The position numbers were made by a program, and so were the translations under genes. A stretch of 64,000 bases of DNA. It comes from Cladorrhinum sp. PSN259 (lineage: Eukaryota > Ascomycota > Sordariomycetes > Sordariales > Podosporaceae). Positions 1 to 11,848 of this stretch are shown here, piece by piece; within the stretch, counting starts at the first letter, position 1, and each line of letters opens with the position of its first letter. The stretch covers positions 543,319 to 607,318 of the forward strand of contig MU867076.1 of the NCBI GenBank assembly GCA_033725935.1, read 5' to 3'. The notes beneath the pieces were generated by a model. The model did not search any database. It was given only the letters and a program-made list of their open reading frames with translations, and was not told the DNA's origin.

Positions 1-1753
1 TGGTTTTCTTTAAAGGAATGCATGCAGCTCAGCATGAATCCATCTCACCGCTTCACCGCACTGCTCAGCTCTCACAAGTATAGTTTGACTAATATTACCC
101 GATTCGGTAGTGTGATTGCATCCCTTCGACAAAGTTCGGACTCTGCAGTCGGATCTCGATACATGATAGCGCTGATGGTCAGAAAACAGATTCAGATCCA
201 GCTTTCCTATCATCTTATTAGACACCGACCGATTACATATTTGAATTGCGGCCGATAACTAAATGCGCCGGTCAATTTCTAAAAGGGCCGGTCGGCCGAT
301 CACCGACCTTGACCATCCTACCGCCAAGCCCGGCCTCGTTGGCCCCACCGGCCCCCCGTTGTTCCAGGTACCCTCGCCGTATTGTCACTTTCCCTGAGGG
401 AGCCAACAACTACTGGAGGCATAGTAGATCTCCAAAGCTTCAGCGAGCTTTGCCAGAACACGCTAGGCTAAAGGAGATTTGTCTCGGGGAGGAAGACGGT
501 GGCCGCCGTGGAAGGTAGACTTCAATTCGGGAGGCAGCAGCATAGCATGGCAAACTGCGTCTGTGACTTCTTCTCGATCGTTGTGCTTCGACTGAATAGG
601 ACGGATCCATACCCGGAGCTTCCAAGCCGCCGCGGCCGCCAGCCTATACTGTTTTGGGATTGGAGCCTCACATCTCTCTCCCAACAGTGCGGTCTGCTGC
701 ATCATCCAATCAACACGGCAGGGTTGCAAAGCTGTGATGTTGGAAGGCGGTGAAGTAGGCAAAAAACTGTGCCCCTCTTTCGCCTTCGCAGCCCCTCCCC
801 CACCTTGGCGTGGATTGAGTTCAACGCGCCGTTCCATTCACCCTTGGAACTCCATAACGATGTGTCCATGTACCAGTCTGAATTAAGCCTGAAAAATGGT
901 CCGAATATTTCTTGGGATGCCTCCGTACTCGGAACCACATGCAAAGAGCGAAGCAGTTGAGTGGTTCTCCAGGTTGGTGATCCTCTCTCTCATCGCAGTC
1001 GTCCAATGATGCGGAACGAACAATGTTGGCTGCAAGCTTGCTCTCTCTGTCCCATGCATTCAGCCAGGTAGATATGCACGCTGATTCTGGTTCTATATAT
1101 ATATATATATACACATATATAATTTGGTCGGATGCAAATTCCATCTTCGCATTGGACCTCTCAAATTCCAGCAAAAGTCCCCTTCCGCATTCAGTTATAT
1201 CCTGCCACTTGTTCCCTGTGAGAACAGCGAAGAAGGAGGTGATTTACATTTTTAGTGCCCGACATCCCGCCCTCTGAGTCACTTGTTAAAACAGAAAAGA
1301 CACAGCAAAAAACCTCCAACTTTTATAAACTTTGCTTCAACCCCCATTCTTTTTGTTTTCTTGCAATTTTCCATTCCCGCAGTTTCCTCTTTTCGGTCCG
1401 TGTAGCCATTGGGTTCGTCAGATTCTCTCGAAGCTTATTCGATTGAACTCATCCATCTCCACACACATACGTATGTACGTTGCTGTTGCTGCATCTTTTT
1501 TTGGACCCCCAATCTCAGAGAGAATCAATCCACTTTTTTCTTCTTAAAGGACCCCCCCGTTCTTCCCATCATTAACAAACTGGCTGCAACGGCACCTTCC
1601 CAATTCCTCTTCCGACTTCATCCCTTTCTCTCCTCCTTCAAGGTTCTAACTCGTCGCCAATCCAGTAGACTCGTGTCGAGATTTTCTGGTCCTCAACAGT
1701 GTTTATCTTTTACTTTGCAGTGTCATCATTCTTCATCTCACCCATTCTTAAAA
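1..1753. other. Upstream region and 5' leader of the DAHP synthase gene
   Basis: I see no convincing gene here; the open frames are short and low in coding character. There is a TA-dinucleotide run at about 1094-1110. From about 1320 to 1750 the plus strand is pyrimidine-rich, typical of a fungal promoter and 5' leader. A 24-codon upstream ORF starts at the ATG at 1473 and ends at 1547; it would lie in the leader if transcription begins before it. Confidence 0.6.
1275..1281 (+). promoter_or_regulatory. Gcn4/CPC1-type general-control element (TGAGTCA)
   Basis: The palindromic heptamer TGAGTCA lies 473 bp upstream of the DAHP synthase ATG. It is the consensus for yeast Gcn4 and Neurospora CPC-1, which activate amino-acid biosynthetic genes including DAHP synthases. 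The sequence is exact; its function is inferred from its position and the identity of the gene. Confidence 0.5.
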
Positions 1754-3063
1754 ATGCCCGGAGTCGATATGGCGCCTCTCCAGGCCGATGATATGAGAGG
1801 TATGTGTTGTTTTCCTTCATGGGACGCTCCTTCCTTTTCAGCATACGACCGAAAACCACCCAGGTCTCCAGCTCTTACCGAAACAGCAAAACCCTGCAGA
1901 GCTCTCAAATCACTCACAAATTTATATCTCACCTCTCCGCGTAAATGCCGGTTGCTGATACCTTCGCCACAGTATTGGGCCAGGACCCTCTCATCCCTCC
2001 CGCCCTTCTCATCTCAGAAATCCCAATCACCGAGCGGGCTCTCCAGACCGTCGTCAAGGGAAGACGGGATGCCGTCGGCGTCATCATGGGTCGTAATGAC
2101 CGTCTCTTGGTCATTGTTGGCCCCTGCTCCATTCACGACCCTGCCACCGCCATCGAGTACTGCAACAGGTTGAAGGCTCTCTCGGAGAAGCTCCAGGACG
2201 ACTTGGTCATCATCATGCGTGCCTACCTCGAGAAGCCCAGAACCACTGTCGGCTGGAAGGGTCTCATCAACGATCCCGATATCGACGAGACCTTCAAGAT
2301 TAACAAGGGCCTCCGCGTTTCCAGACAGCTCTTTTGCGATCTCACCTCTGCCGGGATGCCCATCGCCACCGAGATGCTCGACACCATCTCTCCTCAGTTC
2401 CTTGCCGACTTGATCTCGGTCGGTGCCATTGGTGCCCGCACCACCGAAAGCCAGCTTCACCGTGAGCTCGCGTCTGGTCTTTCTTTCCCTATTGGGTTCA
2501 AGAACGGTACCGACGGTAGCTTGGGTGTTGCTATTGATGCCATTGGAGCTGCCGCTTCCAAGCATCACTTCATGGGTGTCACCAAGCAGGGTCTCGCCGC
2601 TATTACACGTACCTCTGGTAACGAGCACGGTTTCGTCATTCTCAGAGGTGGTTCCAAGGGTACCAACTACGACAAGGCCAGCATTCAGGAGGCCAAGGCA
2701 ACTCTCATCAAGAAGGGTCAAAAGCAGGCCATCATGGTTGACTGCTCTCATGGAAACTCGAACAAGGACCACCGCAATCAGCCCAAGGTCGCCAAGGTCG
2801 TTGCTGATCAGCTTCGCGAGGGCGAGAAGGCAATCATTGGTGTCATGATTGAGTCCAACATCGATGAGGGTAATCAGAAGGTCCCCGCCGAGGGTCCTTC
2901 AGCTCTCAAGAAGGGTGTCTCGATCACTGATGCTTGCATCCACTGGGAGTCCACTGTTGAGGTTCTCGAGGATCTTGCTGCTGCCGTTCGTGAGCGCAGA
3001 AAGGTTAATGCCGGTTCGGAACCAGCCGCCGAGTCCAAGGCTACCCTGCTTGAGGAGGATTAG
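1754..3063 (+). CDS. aro4: 3-deoxy-D-arabino-heptulosonate-7-phosphate (DAHP) synthase, ARO4-like
   Basis: First enzyme of the shikimate pathway: condenses phosphoenolpyruvate and erythrose 4-phosphate. Exons 1754-1799 and 1973-3063 give 378 aa, the usual size for fungal type I enzymes. The splice (GTATGT donor, CACAG acceptor) joins DDMR to VLGQDPL, restoring the expected N-terminal block. Visible family motifs are VGPCSIHD, MRAYLEKPRTTVGWKG, GARTTESQLHRELASG and DCSHGNSNKD. The HHFMGVTK and GVSITDACI stretches resemble tyrosine-sensitive yeast Aro4 more than Aro3, so the isozyme assignment is by resemblance only. An in-frame ATG at 1945 lies inside the intron and is open through the acceptor; starting there would replace the N-terminus. 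A TGAGTCA site upstream suggests cross-pathway control. Very confident for the family, less for the isozyme. Confidence 0.95.
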
Positions 3064-3774
3064 GATCTTGCCTTTATTGCGGAGGAGTCGAGGAATCCGA
3101 GGAAGAAGGACATGGGAAAAAGAATGCTTCAAGAGGTTTTGACGTCGAGGAAAAATTTGCCTCGGGTTATGTGAAAAGGGTGTTTGGGTGGGAAAAGTGC
3201 ATGGGAGGAAAGGGAATGGAAGGGGGATACACACACAAAAAGTTAATCTTCTTGGTACTGGGAAAGCGGCATACACAAAATACACACACAGAGAGAGAGA
3301 AACAAAAAGGTTTTCTTGGGTGGATACAAGATGGGTGTTGAGTTTTTCTTTCGAAAAAGTAACCGGATAATTGTGCTTTGAGCAGCAATTTTGGCGGTGA
3401 ATAAACGAACGGAGGTCAAGTAATACAAGGGTATTGAAAAGAGATTATTTGTATTGATGTAAGGTGAATTGGTTGCATCATCTTTTACTGGAGAGGTGGT
3501 TTTTTTTTTGGAAGACCAGACCTGGGTTGAACTGATGTAAGTCCTTGTGGTAAAACAAGATATATGTCTGTAACAAACTATTCCATCATCACTCTCAAGT
3601 CTATCTCAAAGACTGGTATTGCAATATGCCATAGGAATGTCATAAATATGTATTGTTTTGATGACTTTCTATGCCAAATAGAAGCAAGTAATTCCAAGCT
3701 CAACCCAAGGCCCATGCGCATTTCCTGTCCTAAACGCCATATTTTCCCTAGATAAAACCCATCACCCCCTTTAT
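3064..3774. other. Convergent 3' region
   Basis: Lies between the ends of the DAHP synthase gene (plus) and the next gene (minus). AT-rich with short homopolymer runs, consistent with two 3' UTRs. I see no gene. Confidence 0.5.
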
Positions 3775-4509
3775 TCAACCCAGCGGCGTATAAACACCCT
3801 CTTGCTGCCCACCACCTCCACCTGAACCTCCTCTCCTCGTCACCCCTCCACCTTGCTGTCCTGTTCCTCCTCCTCCAACCAGACCAACCACCCGTCCAAA
3901 CACTCCTCCTCCTCCTCCACCACCATTATTATTACTGCCTCTACCACCACCGCCAGGTCTATTAATCCGCCCTTGCTCATACCCCTCCACAACCCGTTTG
4001 ACTCCCGCCCAGCCCAGCAGTCCCAAAGTGCCCAATATGAAACCCCAAACTATGATCTTGTCCTTTCGCGAGTCGCGCTGGAAGCAGGAAGTGACAATGT
4101 CTTTTTCTTCGGCGTCTTTGCAGATTGGTAAGTTGTATTGCAGGCAAAAGGCGCGGTTGCACTGGGTGCAGCTTGACGAGGTTGATCTTGATAATAAAAA
4201 CGGCGATTTCGAGGTGAGTTGTTGCAAGGCGGCGGGAGGAGCTTTGGTATTAGGGGAAGCGGGAGGAGGAGGAGAAGGAGGGGGGTTTGATTGGGGTCCC
4301 AGCGGGATGATTGTGGAATTGGTGAAGCAGGTGCATTTGCAGAATGTTGGTGCTGCTATATTGAGAAGAAGAAAGTGGTGATTTAGTAAGAAGTTATATA
4401 ATGTGGGAGAGAAGGAGAAACACGTACATGCGCTTGCGAGGGAGAGGATGGAGAGGATGGTGAGTAAGAGGGAGAGGAAGAAGAAGGGTGGTGGTAATGG
4501 TCGTGTCAT
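3775..4509 (-). CDS. Small Cys-rich secretory/single-pass membrane protein of unknown function
   Basis: Exons 4428-4509 and 3775-4355 (minus strand, 72-nt intron with GTACGT donor and ATATAG acceptor) encode 220 aa. The intron is a multiple of three and open, so an unspliced reading is also possible; splicing gives the cleaner join after the signal peptide (LASASAPTFCKC). Residues 1 to about 27 are a strong signal peptide (long FFFLSLLLTILSILSLASA core). The mature part has a CKCTC cluster and a CTQCNRAFC segment with further cysteines, then a hydrophobic span (IIVWGFILGTLGLLGWAG) and a Gly-rich low-complexity tail with GGGGG runs ending VYTPLG. I recognise it only as resembling a conserved fungal family of unknown function. 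Probably a secretory-pathway protein anchored by the hydrophobic span. Confidence 0.7.
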   Translation of the reverse strand: MTRPLPPPFFFLSLLLTILSILSLASACTCFSFSPTLYNFLLNHHFLLLNIAAPTFCKCTCFTNSTIIPLGPQSNPPPSPPPPASPNTKAPPAALQQLTSKSPFLLSRSTSSSCTQCNRAFCLQYNLPICKDAEEKDIVTSCFQRDSRKDKIIVWGFILGTLGLLGWAGVKRVVEGYEQGRINRPGGGGRGSNNNGGGGGGGVFGRVVGLVGGGGTGQQGGGVTRRGGSGGGGGQQEGVYTPLG

Positions 4510-5970
4510 TCTCGCTGTTGTTATGTAAATTTAAATTGTAATGATTGAATATTGGGAAGCTTGCGCAGAGTTGTCTCGCGAGAATCTAGGCATGCCGTGG
4601 GCAAAGAGACGACGGCGGACTTCGCAATTCGCAATTCGCGATGCGACGCTCTTTCAATCGTTAATCGACAATCCCCAGCTCGGCGATGGTGTTGCGGTTG
4701 CGCCGACCCCACCAGCCACACACACCCAGGATGACATCTTATCTTCATTATCGCAATTGGTGGCTCACAGTGGCTTAACGCCACACTTTCACTGTCCCAT
4801 CAACCTTTGATACTTTCTCACTCCCAGTCGCAAGACCACATTCACAAACCTCAATTATCTTGCACAAATGGACTTATTACTTTCATCTCTCTTTAACTAG
4901 GCAGTCTCACGTAATGCTATAACACCGTTTTTCTTCTTTTCATTCTTCATTCTCTCGCCCTTCGGGGCATTCATCATGAAAGGGAAACACTGTATACACA
5001 CCTGACTCGGAGTCGCCCTCATTAATCGCAAATGGATGTCCAACTTTTTCGAGTGAGTGAAATAAACAAGTCCAGAGAATCATTTATCACCAAATTGCCG
5101 TCTTACCGTCATCCGCTCCAAACCCGCTTTGTCCCACCCCGGCCGGCCGTCATGGCCGACCAGCCTCCTCAACAGCCCCCAAACCAACAACAAACAGTCC
5201 AACCGACCTAGGATCCCGACCACATCCATCATTAACCTGGCCCAAAAATTGTTGCTCAATTCTTGGTCTCCCACCTCGGACTTTTTAAAGTTGTGGGTTG
5301 TGGGTTGTGGGTTCTTGACCATAACTGATACAAAGTTCCTTCCTTACGAGGTCGTGGCCGGCTTGGCCAATGTTTGTTCGATGGTCTTTCAGCTACAATG
5401 GAAGAAGGACGGGTGAGGGAGAGACCAGTTCCAAACCTTCTGCAAGTGCGGGTTGGTGAAACCTTTGCGCACCTCATCTAGAAGTCTTTCCCCCCTTACC
5501 CAGTACCCGGCCTTCCAGTGATTGTGAATGGATAATGGAAAAGTAAGAAAAAGAAGGATCTGACAATAGGTCACCCCGTCCGGTCCCCGCTGGGCCAAAC
5601 AATATGCACAAATGTTATGGCCGCCCATTCAATTTGCCAGTAGTGAAAGTTCCATCTTTATAGATGCAATAGAAAAAACACCGCCCCCTTCTATAAGTGA
5701 CACAAGTCTTCTGTTCCCACTTAGTCTTCATTCCTGTTTTTGCTCTCTGCTGTCTTTTTATTTCTCTTATCTGTTGATATTATACAAAATAATTTGGGGA
5801 TTGTACATGTTGGCACGGAATAGGAGATAAGCCTGCCTCGCGGGCGGGATCGCAGCAACACACCGTCGACGAGTCCGAGACTGGATATAACTGAACGGGT
5901 GTTTGTCCATATACTGGGGGACAAAGGAACATAACCGGAAAGAGTTTATTTTAAGTATACGATACGATCA
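4510..5970. other. Divergent promoter region
   Basis: Separates two genes transcribed away from each other. All open frames are below about 95 codons and look non-coding. I see no RNA gene or mobile element in it. Confidence 0.5.
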
Positions 5971-7804
5971 ATGAAGCCATCAACACTCCTGGCATCCCTA
6001 ACCGCCGCGGCGACGATTAGTTCCGCGCAATTTTTGACTTCAACAAGGTTGACGGGGGTAATTATTTTTCTCTTCCTCCCTTTCTCTCATCAATATTCGT
6101 AACTAACATTTGTAGGATGAAAATCCCCTCGAACCACGAAACCAAAATGATCTTGACGCTCTCAACCAGGCTCACCATGGAAAAGACTTCGAACCAAGAA
6201 ACGGGCAGGAGACCTTCAACACATTAGGAGTCAGACAGGAGGTAGAAACAATCTTCGAAGCAAAGACGGTAACCGAAAAGGGCCCCGGAGGTGGTGGTAC
6301 CAAGCGCCCAACACCAACAGCAGCGACAAACTCCTCGCCCGCAAAACAAACCACTTCCGCCAAGGACGAAAAGTCATCCTCTAGTAGCCAAATCACATCA
6401 TCCGTCTCCTCTTCGGCAACATCAACTTCAGAATCAACAACGCCCTCGGCCGAGCCCTCCGAACTGAAACCAACAGACGCTGCATCATCAAAGGATGATG
6501 ATAAAGATGAAGACAATAAAGGAGGAGGAGGGATATCAGCAGGCACTGCAGCGGGCATAGCGGCCGGCGCTGTCGCCGGTTTGGCGCTCATAGGATTAAT
6601 ACTTTTTCTGGTCTACAGAAGGAGAAAAGGACCGATAAGGGGGGCTGTTGTTACGGCGGATTATCCTGACGATATGGGGATGGTTGAGAAGGATCCATCT
6701 CTCAGACAACAGGGTAGCGATTCTGGTATGAATGATATTGATGGGTATGGTGCAGAAGGAAGGGGAAGCGGAGGACAGGATAGTCTGCCTAAAATGCCGA
6801 CTGAGGCTGCTGATGAGGAGGAGTATATGGACGTACCGGCTGGGGTTATGGGTAAAGAGGTTGGGTCCGGGATGCCAATGGATGGGTATGGGTATGAACA
6901 GCAGCAGCAGCAGCAGCAGTTTGCGTCGGAGGGTCGGGGGTACGGGTATGAATCACCACCACCGCAGCAGATGCCGCCAGTTATCCCACCGGCGGGGATG
7001 ATGCCCGCGGCTGCTGCTGTGATGATGAGGAATGAGTATTCATCGCCGCCTCCTCAGCAGCCATTCTCACAACAACAATTTGCGCCACAGCCTGGCGGAC
7101 AGACATATTCGTCACAACAACAACAAAGTTATACGCACCCACCACAACGCACCCTAACAACGCAAGATCTCCCAGTAGGGATGGCAATGAGCTCGGGCGA
7201 GTACCACTCTTACAAACCACAACCGGTATCGCCCCTAGTAGAAACCCCGCGCCACTACCAGCCCCAAGGAGGAGGGAGAAGGAGAAGCAGCGCCCGACCC
7301 GTAAGCGCTTACCTCCAGCGGGGATCATATCCATCATCTCCCGGCGGGATGGGAAATCATCATCCCATCTTGCCTGTCTCTCCGCTGAGCACTTATTACC
7401 CTGATCGACAGTCATCGCAGGGCCCACCGCTGGCAGAACATATCCCGGCATCGCAGCAACAACATATTTCAGCATACTACCCCGGCGCTGGCACCCAGCC
7501 CAACCCCGGTACTACTATGGCTCCGGCAGAAGCGAGTTTACTACCGCAGTTCATGATCCCAGGGGGAGGGGGTTGGGACGGTAGAAGTAGAGCAATGAGT
7601 TATTCCGGTGCGCACACCAACACGGGAGGAGGAGGAGGGATAGGGATGGTAGATGGTGGTGGTAATGCTGCGCCGCCGGTACCGGTACAGTCTAGGCAGG
7701 TTACGCATCCCGATCATGGGAGGCCGGGGGAGGAGGTGGAGGAGGAGGAGGAGGAGGAGCAGCCTTTAAGCCCGTTGAGGAGGAATCCGTTTGAGCCTTT
7801 ATAA
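5971..7804 (+). CDS. Single-pass type I membrane protein with S/T-rich ectodomain and Q/P-rich cytoplasmic tail
   Basis: Exons 5971-6057 and 6116-7804 (58-nt intron, GTAATT donor, TTGTAG acceptor) encode 591 aa. Residues 1-20 form a signal peptide ending SSAQ. The ectodomain is acidic and Ser/Thr-rich (residues about 30-170). One transmembrane helix follows (GTAAGIAAGAVAGLALIG then LILFLVY), with a basic RRRKG stop-transfer motif at about residue 200. The long tail is rich in Gln, Pro, Gly and Tyr, with a Q7 run near residue 290 and a glutamate run before the C-terminal NPFEPL. This layout resembles fungal cell-wall sensors of the Mid2/WSC kind, but no WSC cysteine domain is seen and I claim no function. 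The start is the first in-frame ATG before the signal peptide. Confidence 0.8.
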
Positions 7805-8195
7805 GGGACAGGTACCAGCTGGACATGAGTCGAAAAAGATTTTTTTTACTTGTACGGGAAATCCGTATAAGGGGGTTTTGTAAAAGGGGTCGCATCGAGG
7901 AACGGTTGTAAAAAAAAAAAAGAGACCGTATATGAGGTGTTTTGTAAAATGTACCAAACTTTTACCAACGAAGAAGGGACTTTTGAGAAAAAGAGAGTAA
8001 AATAGTGGTAATAAAAGGGAATTTCCATATCCAAATTGCAACAAAACAAATTGGTTTCGTTTTCCCCTTCTAATACATTATTCATAAATTCTATTTGTGC
8101 CTCACAGACCTGGTCTCCTCCTCCTCCTCCTCCTCCATAATCCCTGAGTCTGTTTCCACTCACACACACATCGTTCTCCCTGAATGTGATACAAC
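7805..8195. other. Convergent 3' region with A tract and CTC repeat
   Basis: Short convergent intergenic region. It contains an A tract near 7910-7920 and a (CTC)n run near 8116-8135. No gene seen. Confidence 0.5.
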
Positions 8196-10746
8196 TCAAG
8201 GGTCAACAACCCAGTTCATATCAAACAACCCCGCCATCCAAGTCTCCGAGTCGTCAAACTGTAGCAACGGGATATTCATCAGCCCCGCAGCGGCAGCGTG
8301 AGCCTGAGCCTGCGCATCTATACTGTTCCCCCCGTTATTGCTCATGTACGGGTCCACCGGCACACCACCACCACCGCCCGAATTATTAGACATACTTCTA
8401 CTACTGTACTGCCGATTATTAAGAGCCGCCAGCTCGCTGCTCCACGCTTCCCCCACCCGCGTCAACATCTTGCTGAACATGCAAAACCCGTCCTCCTCAA
8501 CCGTCGGACCGGAGTCCAGTCTCGTTTTTGTTGCTATCTCTTCGAACCCGAACCTGAGACGCTCGCATATTTGGATCAGGTCAATCTTGTTCCGCACCGC
8601 CCGCCTGTCCCAGGCTGGATCTTCGAGGACCGAAAGACGGTAGAGGGCCAAGAGGCAGTGGGCGAGGTGGCACCAGTAGCTAAAGGTCATGCCGACGTAC
8701 ACGTAGCTCGGTATGGAGAAGTGGCGCGTGAACCAGGATTTTATGGCCGAGAGGCACGATTCCATCGCTTCGTAGCGCTGCATGTCTGGAATGACCGTGT
8801 TTGGCATCCCCCGCGGTTTGGTAAAGGTTACTTCGTGGATTGCCAGTTCCGTGTAGGAAATGATGCTGAGCAAGGTGTCGTTTTGTTGCAAGTGGTTGGG
8901 TAATTGAGCCTTGATGGTTTGTAACTGCGTGTGAAGAGCGGAAACGTAGTAATATGGTGGTGTGTTGTCGGGTGATTGTGCGGTAAATCTGTTTAGCTGT
9001 TCGATGATGAGCTGGACTTTTACTTGTGCCGCTAGCAGGTCATCACCCTCCCATTCTCTTCTTTGGGACAAGGTGATGAGACATTCGTCCATGTGCGGCG
9101 TCCAGTTTAGGGCGTCTAATCTTTTGAGTGAGTGCGAGATTTGTGAGGTGACTAAAAAGCATGCCAGTACGGCTCGTCGTTCGTCCTGGGTCTTTTCTCG
9201 TGGCGGAGGAAAGACGGGCGATTTGAGACAGTAGGCGATGTAAGGCTCACTGGGTATCTTGTTCAGACCGAGATCGAATACAAGAGACTTGGCTAGAGAA
9301 GCCATGACGCAGAGTAGTGGCCTCTGTTTTCTCACGTAATGATGGGTCCTAGGAGCCGGGTGAGTATCAATGTGACACGGCTTAGAGAACGGAGAGCAAC
9401 TCACCACCCCAGAATAACAAGCAATGCCAATAACAAATCGAGATTCTTTTCATGCTCAACAACCATCTTTTGGGCTATCAATTTTTTGATGGCCTCGCCC
9501 ATCAGCACCCGTTTGTCCACATTCTTGCAAGTAACCGTCATGATGCTAAACCAAAGTATTGGATACACCTCTCGAAGTTTATCCTCCGTCATGGATGAAG
9601 GCAAATGCAAAAACGGCAAAAAGATGAGCATGTACTTCCGGAACGTAACTAAACTTTCTGCCGCATCTATCGGGTTCGGCAGATACTGGCAAGGAGGGAG
9701 AGAACTGGACTCAATAGGAGGAGGGACCATCTGCGGGACATTATGGTGAGTGCGAAGATGCTGAGGTTCAAAGACCTCGCCAAGTAAGGTCCCAGCAACC
9801 ACGGGCCCTGTTCTAACTTCACGGTAGCAGTCGGGCATCTGACGATGGAGAACAGTCACTGGCACCGGTGCAGGTCTGGGCGGACTGTCTCCTGACTGGC
9901 TCGTTGTTGAATGGCCGGCGCTGAGTGTCGGTGTGGCAGATGCAATGCTGCTGCCGGGTATTGGTTCAGAAGGTGAGCTGGCCTTCAAGTCTGATGCCCC
10001 TGGGACGGTCTGATGCCGGAGTAGAGTGACAAGATCCTCAATCTTGGCCTCGAGCTGGGCAGCCCGGGAGACATGAGCCCTCTTGCCATTGCGTTTCCTG
10101 ACGGAGACGGAGGGAATACATTCTTTCTTTAGACGGTAACATCTATAAGGAATGTCTTGTTAGCATCCCGGTATATTGTGTATGGTAGGAAGATGAAGAT
10201 GGAGAACGGCGGAGTTGGTTTCGATCCCGGACCTGGAACCCGGATTCCCCGTGTTTTGACACTCGGAGCCGCCAGTCTGGGTCGGGATAGGCGCCGTGGG
10301 GATTACGGCAGTTACAAAGAGAGTGGGGATTTGTAACGGGTCATTGTCAACAGTCCCGGGTAGAACCGTCTCGCCCATTTAGCCTAGTAGTATTGGTATG
10401 TCTGCCATGTTCCTAACATTTCTGATATCTCCGGAATTGTTTTCTTGGGCCCTGCCTCCAGAGGATGAGGGTTCTAGAAGTCCGGGGATGGGGTCGATGT
10501 GAAAATGGGAAGTGGGTGGTGATATGGTTCGATGAAAAGATAAGAAAAGGGGCAAAAGACAAGGGAAAGGGAGCGTTGCGTGGGGGGTTTCATTGAAGGT
10601 TTTGTTTGTATTCACCTTTCACATCCTGTCCCAACAGTACGGTAGATGCATCTGCATTTCGCCTTGGCACAGTTCGTACAGGCCCTCCCATATGGCGCTG
10701 GCATGCCATTAGGAGTGATATCTGTATCACCGTCGTGTGTCTGCAT
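8196..10746 (-). CDS. Zn(II)2Cys6 transcription factor with fungal-specific TF domain
   Basis: Minus-strand exons 10616-10746, 9405-10142 and 8196-9348 encode 673 aa. The zinc cluster is assembled across the first splice: Cys23, 26, 33, 42, 45 and 52 give C-x2-C-x6-C-x8-C-x2-C-x6-C (CTNC, then GCERC, then YRLKKEC). The first intron (10143-10615) is 473 nt, long for this window, with a GCTAAC branch point and TATAG acceptor. The second (9349-9404) is 56 nt. A basic linker and predicted coiled coil (AAQLEAKIEDLVTLLRHQ) follow the cluster. The middle region matches the fungal_TF_MHR pattern (LLLALLVILGW then SLAKSLVFDLGLNK). The start is the only in-frame ATG after a stop at about 10804. It is divergent from an MFS exporter, so local control of efflux is a reasonable inference; target and ligand are unknown. 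Confidence 0.9.
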
Positions 10747-11848
10747 CTCGACACCCGCCGGCGAGGAGAGGGAGATGTAAATATTGGAAGCGCGACCCCA
10801 GGGTTAGGGTTCGCGTCTTGAGTCAAAATTGGGAAAAAAGGAAGAAACAATTGGGGACGGTGTGAAACGGGATACGGGTTTCCGTATCTGACACATCTGA
10901 TGTAGGACGAAGAAGGGGAAAAGTTGGGCAACCAGCAACAACGGAATTGGTGACCAGTCGATGTTTGAGAAGGACGTGAATGACACGCAAGGCGAATCCA
11001 AAAAAGAATGAAGTTTGAACAGGATCGAACATGTTCGAACTCACCTTCCGATGGATCCGAGTCGCAGCGTGGATTTAATCCGGAATTCGGAAAAAGACGT
11101 GTCATCCGAACCCCGTTGCATATGAACATCGAACGCGCCCTATTTGTGGGACCCGCTCCTTCGGAATTCGTGTACGAATCAAAGGGTTAGGGTGAGGACA
11201 ACACGCCAAGAAAGCTTGTTCCCTTGTCAAACACGCGTGTCTTTCAGAGTTCAGGCTTGAGATGCTCTGAGATCCGCCTTTTACAGCGGCATCATTTTGA
11301 TCCCAAAAAGGAAACCAATCTTTAACAGCAGCTCTACGCACGCATACACGGAATTCGGCCACGGGAATTAACTCTGGGAACACAGTGGTGGCGCTGTGCC
11401 GTGTGCTCGTCCCAACAGAAGAAACGTGAGTCGCTTCATGGGTGGTGGTGTTACCACAAGAACCATGTTGCCATGCAAAAGCACTGGATGAGGATGCGCC
11501 GTTGTATGCAAGAGCGAATCCTTCCCAGATATGCGGCTGCACTCTGTCCCAAAATGGATAATAAACATATGGAATTCCGGTCCACTTGCTTCGAAGCCCT
11601 CAGTCCAGCGAAAGATGCGACTGCTACTCAGCGCTGACCTTGTAATCCGAACGGAATCGACGGGATTGACAAATACAAGGCATACAAGATCCTGCCAGTT
11701 ATGGCGGAATCAGAAAGAATGCACTCTGTTATAATCTCTACTCGATCCGCCATGCCTGGAGTCCTAGATAGATAGAACCGCCCCTCGTTACTACAAGTCC
11801 TTGCACCAGCTTCTGTATTCACTTTCACTCTTGCTCTTTTACGCAAAA
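10747..11848. other. Divergent intergenic region between regulator and MFS transporter
   Basis: About 1.1 kb between two divergent start codons. It includes TTAGGG-like doublets near 10802 and 11186, which are too short to mean a telomere, and several GGAATTC motifs listed separately. Open frames here are short and I do not support any as genes. Confidence 0.5.
11080..11580. promoter_or_regulatory. Cluster of GGAATTC motifs next to CGG/CCG triplets (candidate zinc-cluster operators)
   Basis: Four related sites occur in 501 bp: CCGGAATTCGG at 11080-11090 (CCG-N5-CGG), TCGGAATTCG at 11161-11170, CGGAATTCGG at 11349-11358 and GGAATTCCGG at 11571-11580. Zn2Cys6 proteins bind CGG triplets in set spacing and orientation, and one such protein is encoded at the edge of this region. 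Sites are seen directly; binding is inference. Confidence 0.35.

Noticed and set aside
1409..2173. 254-codon plus-strand frame across the start of the DAHP synthase gene
   Set aside because: It is in another frame from the enzyme, starts in the leader and has low-complexity Ser/Pro composition; the 1754 start with a splice explains the region better.
2014..2772. 252-codon antisense frame in the DAHP synthase gene
   Set aside because: Fully inside a strongly conserved coding exon on the other strand; composition is the shadow of biased codon use.
10160..10378. 72-codon minus-strand ORF between zinc-cluster exons
   Set aside because: It ends next to the branch point of the intron that completes the zinc cluster and has no domain; treated as intron sequence.
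10802..11192. TTAGGG-like doublets suggesting telomeric DNA
   Set aside because: Only two partial repeats at each site in unique sequence between ordinary genes; chance or a promoter motif is more likely.
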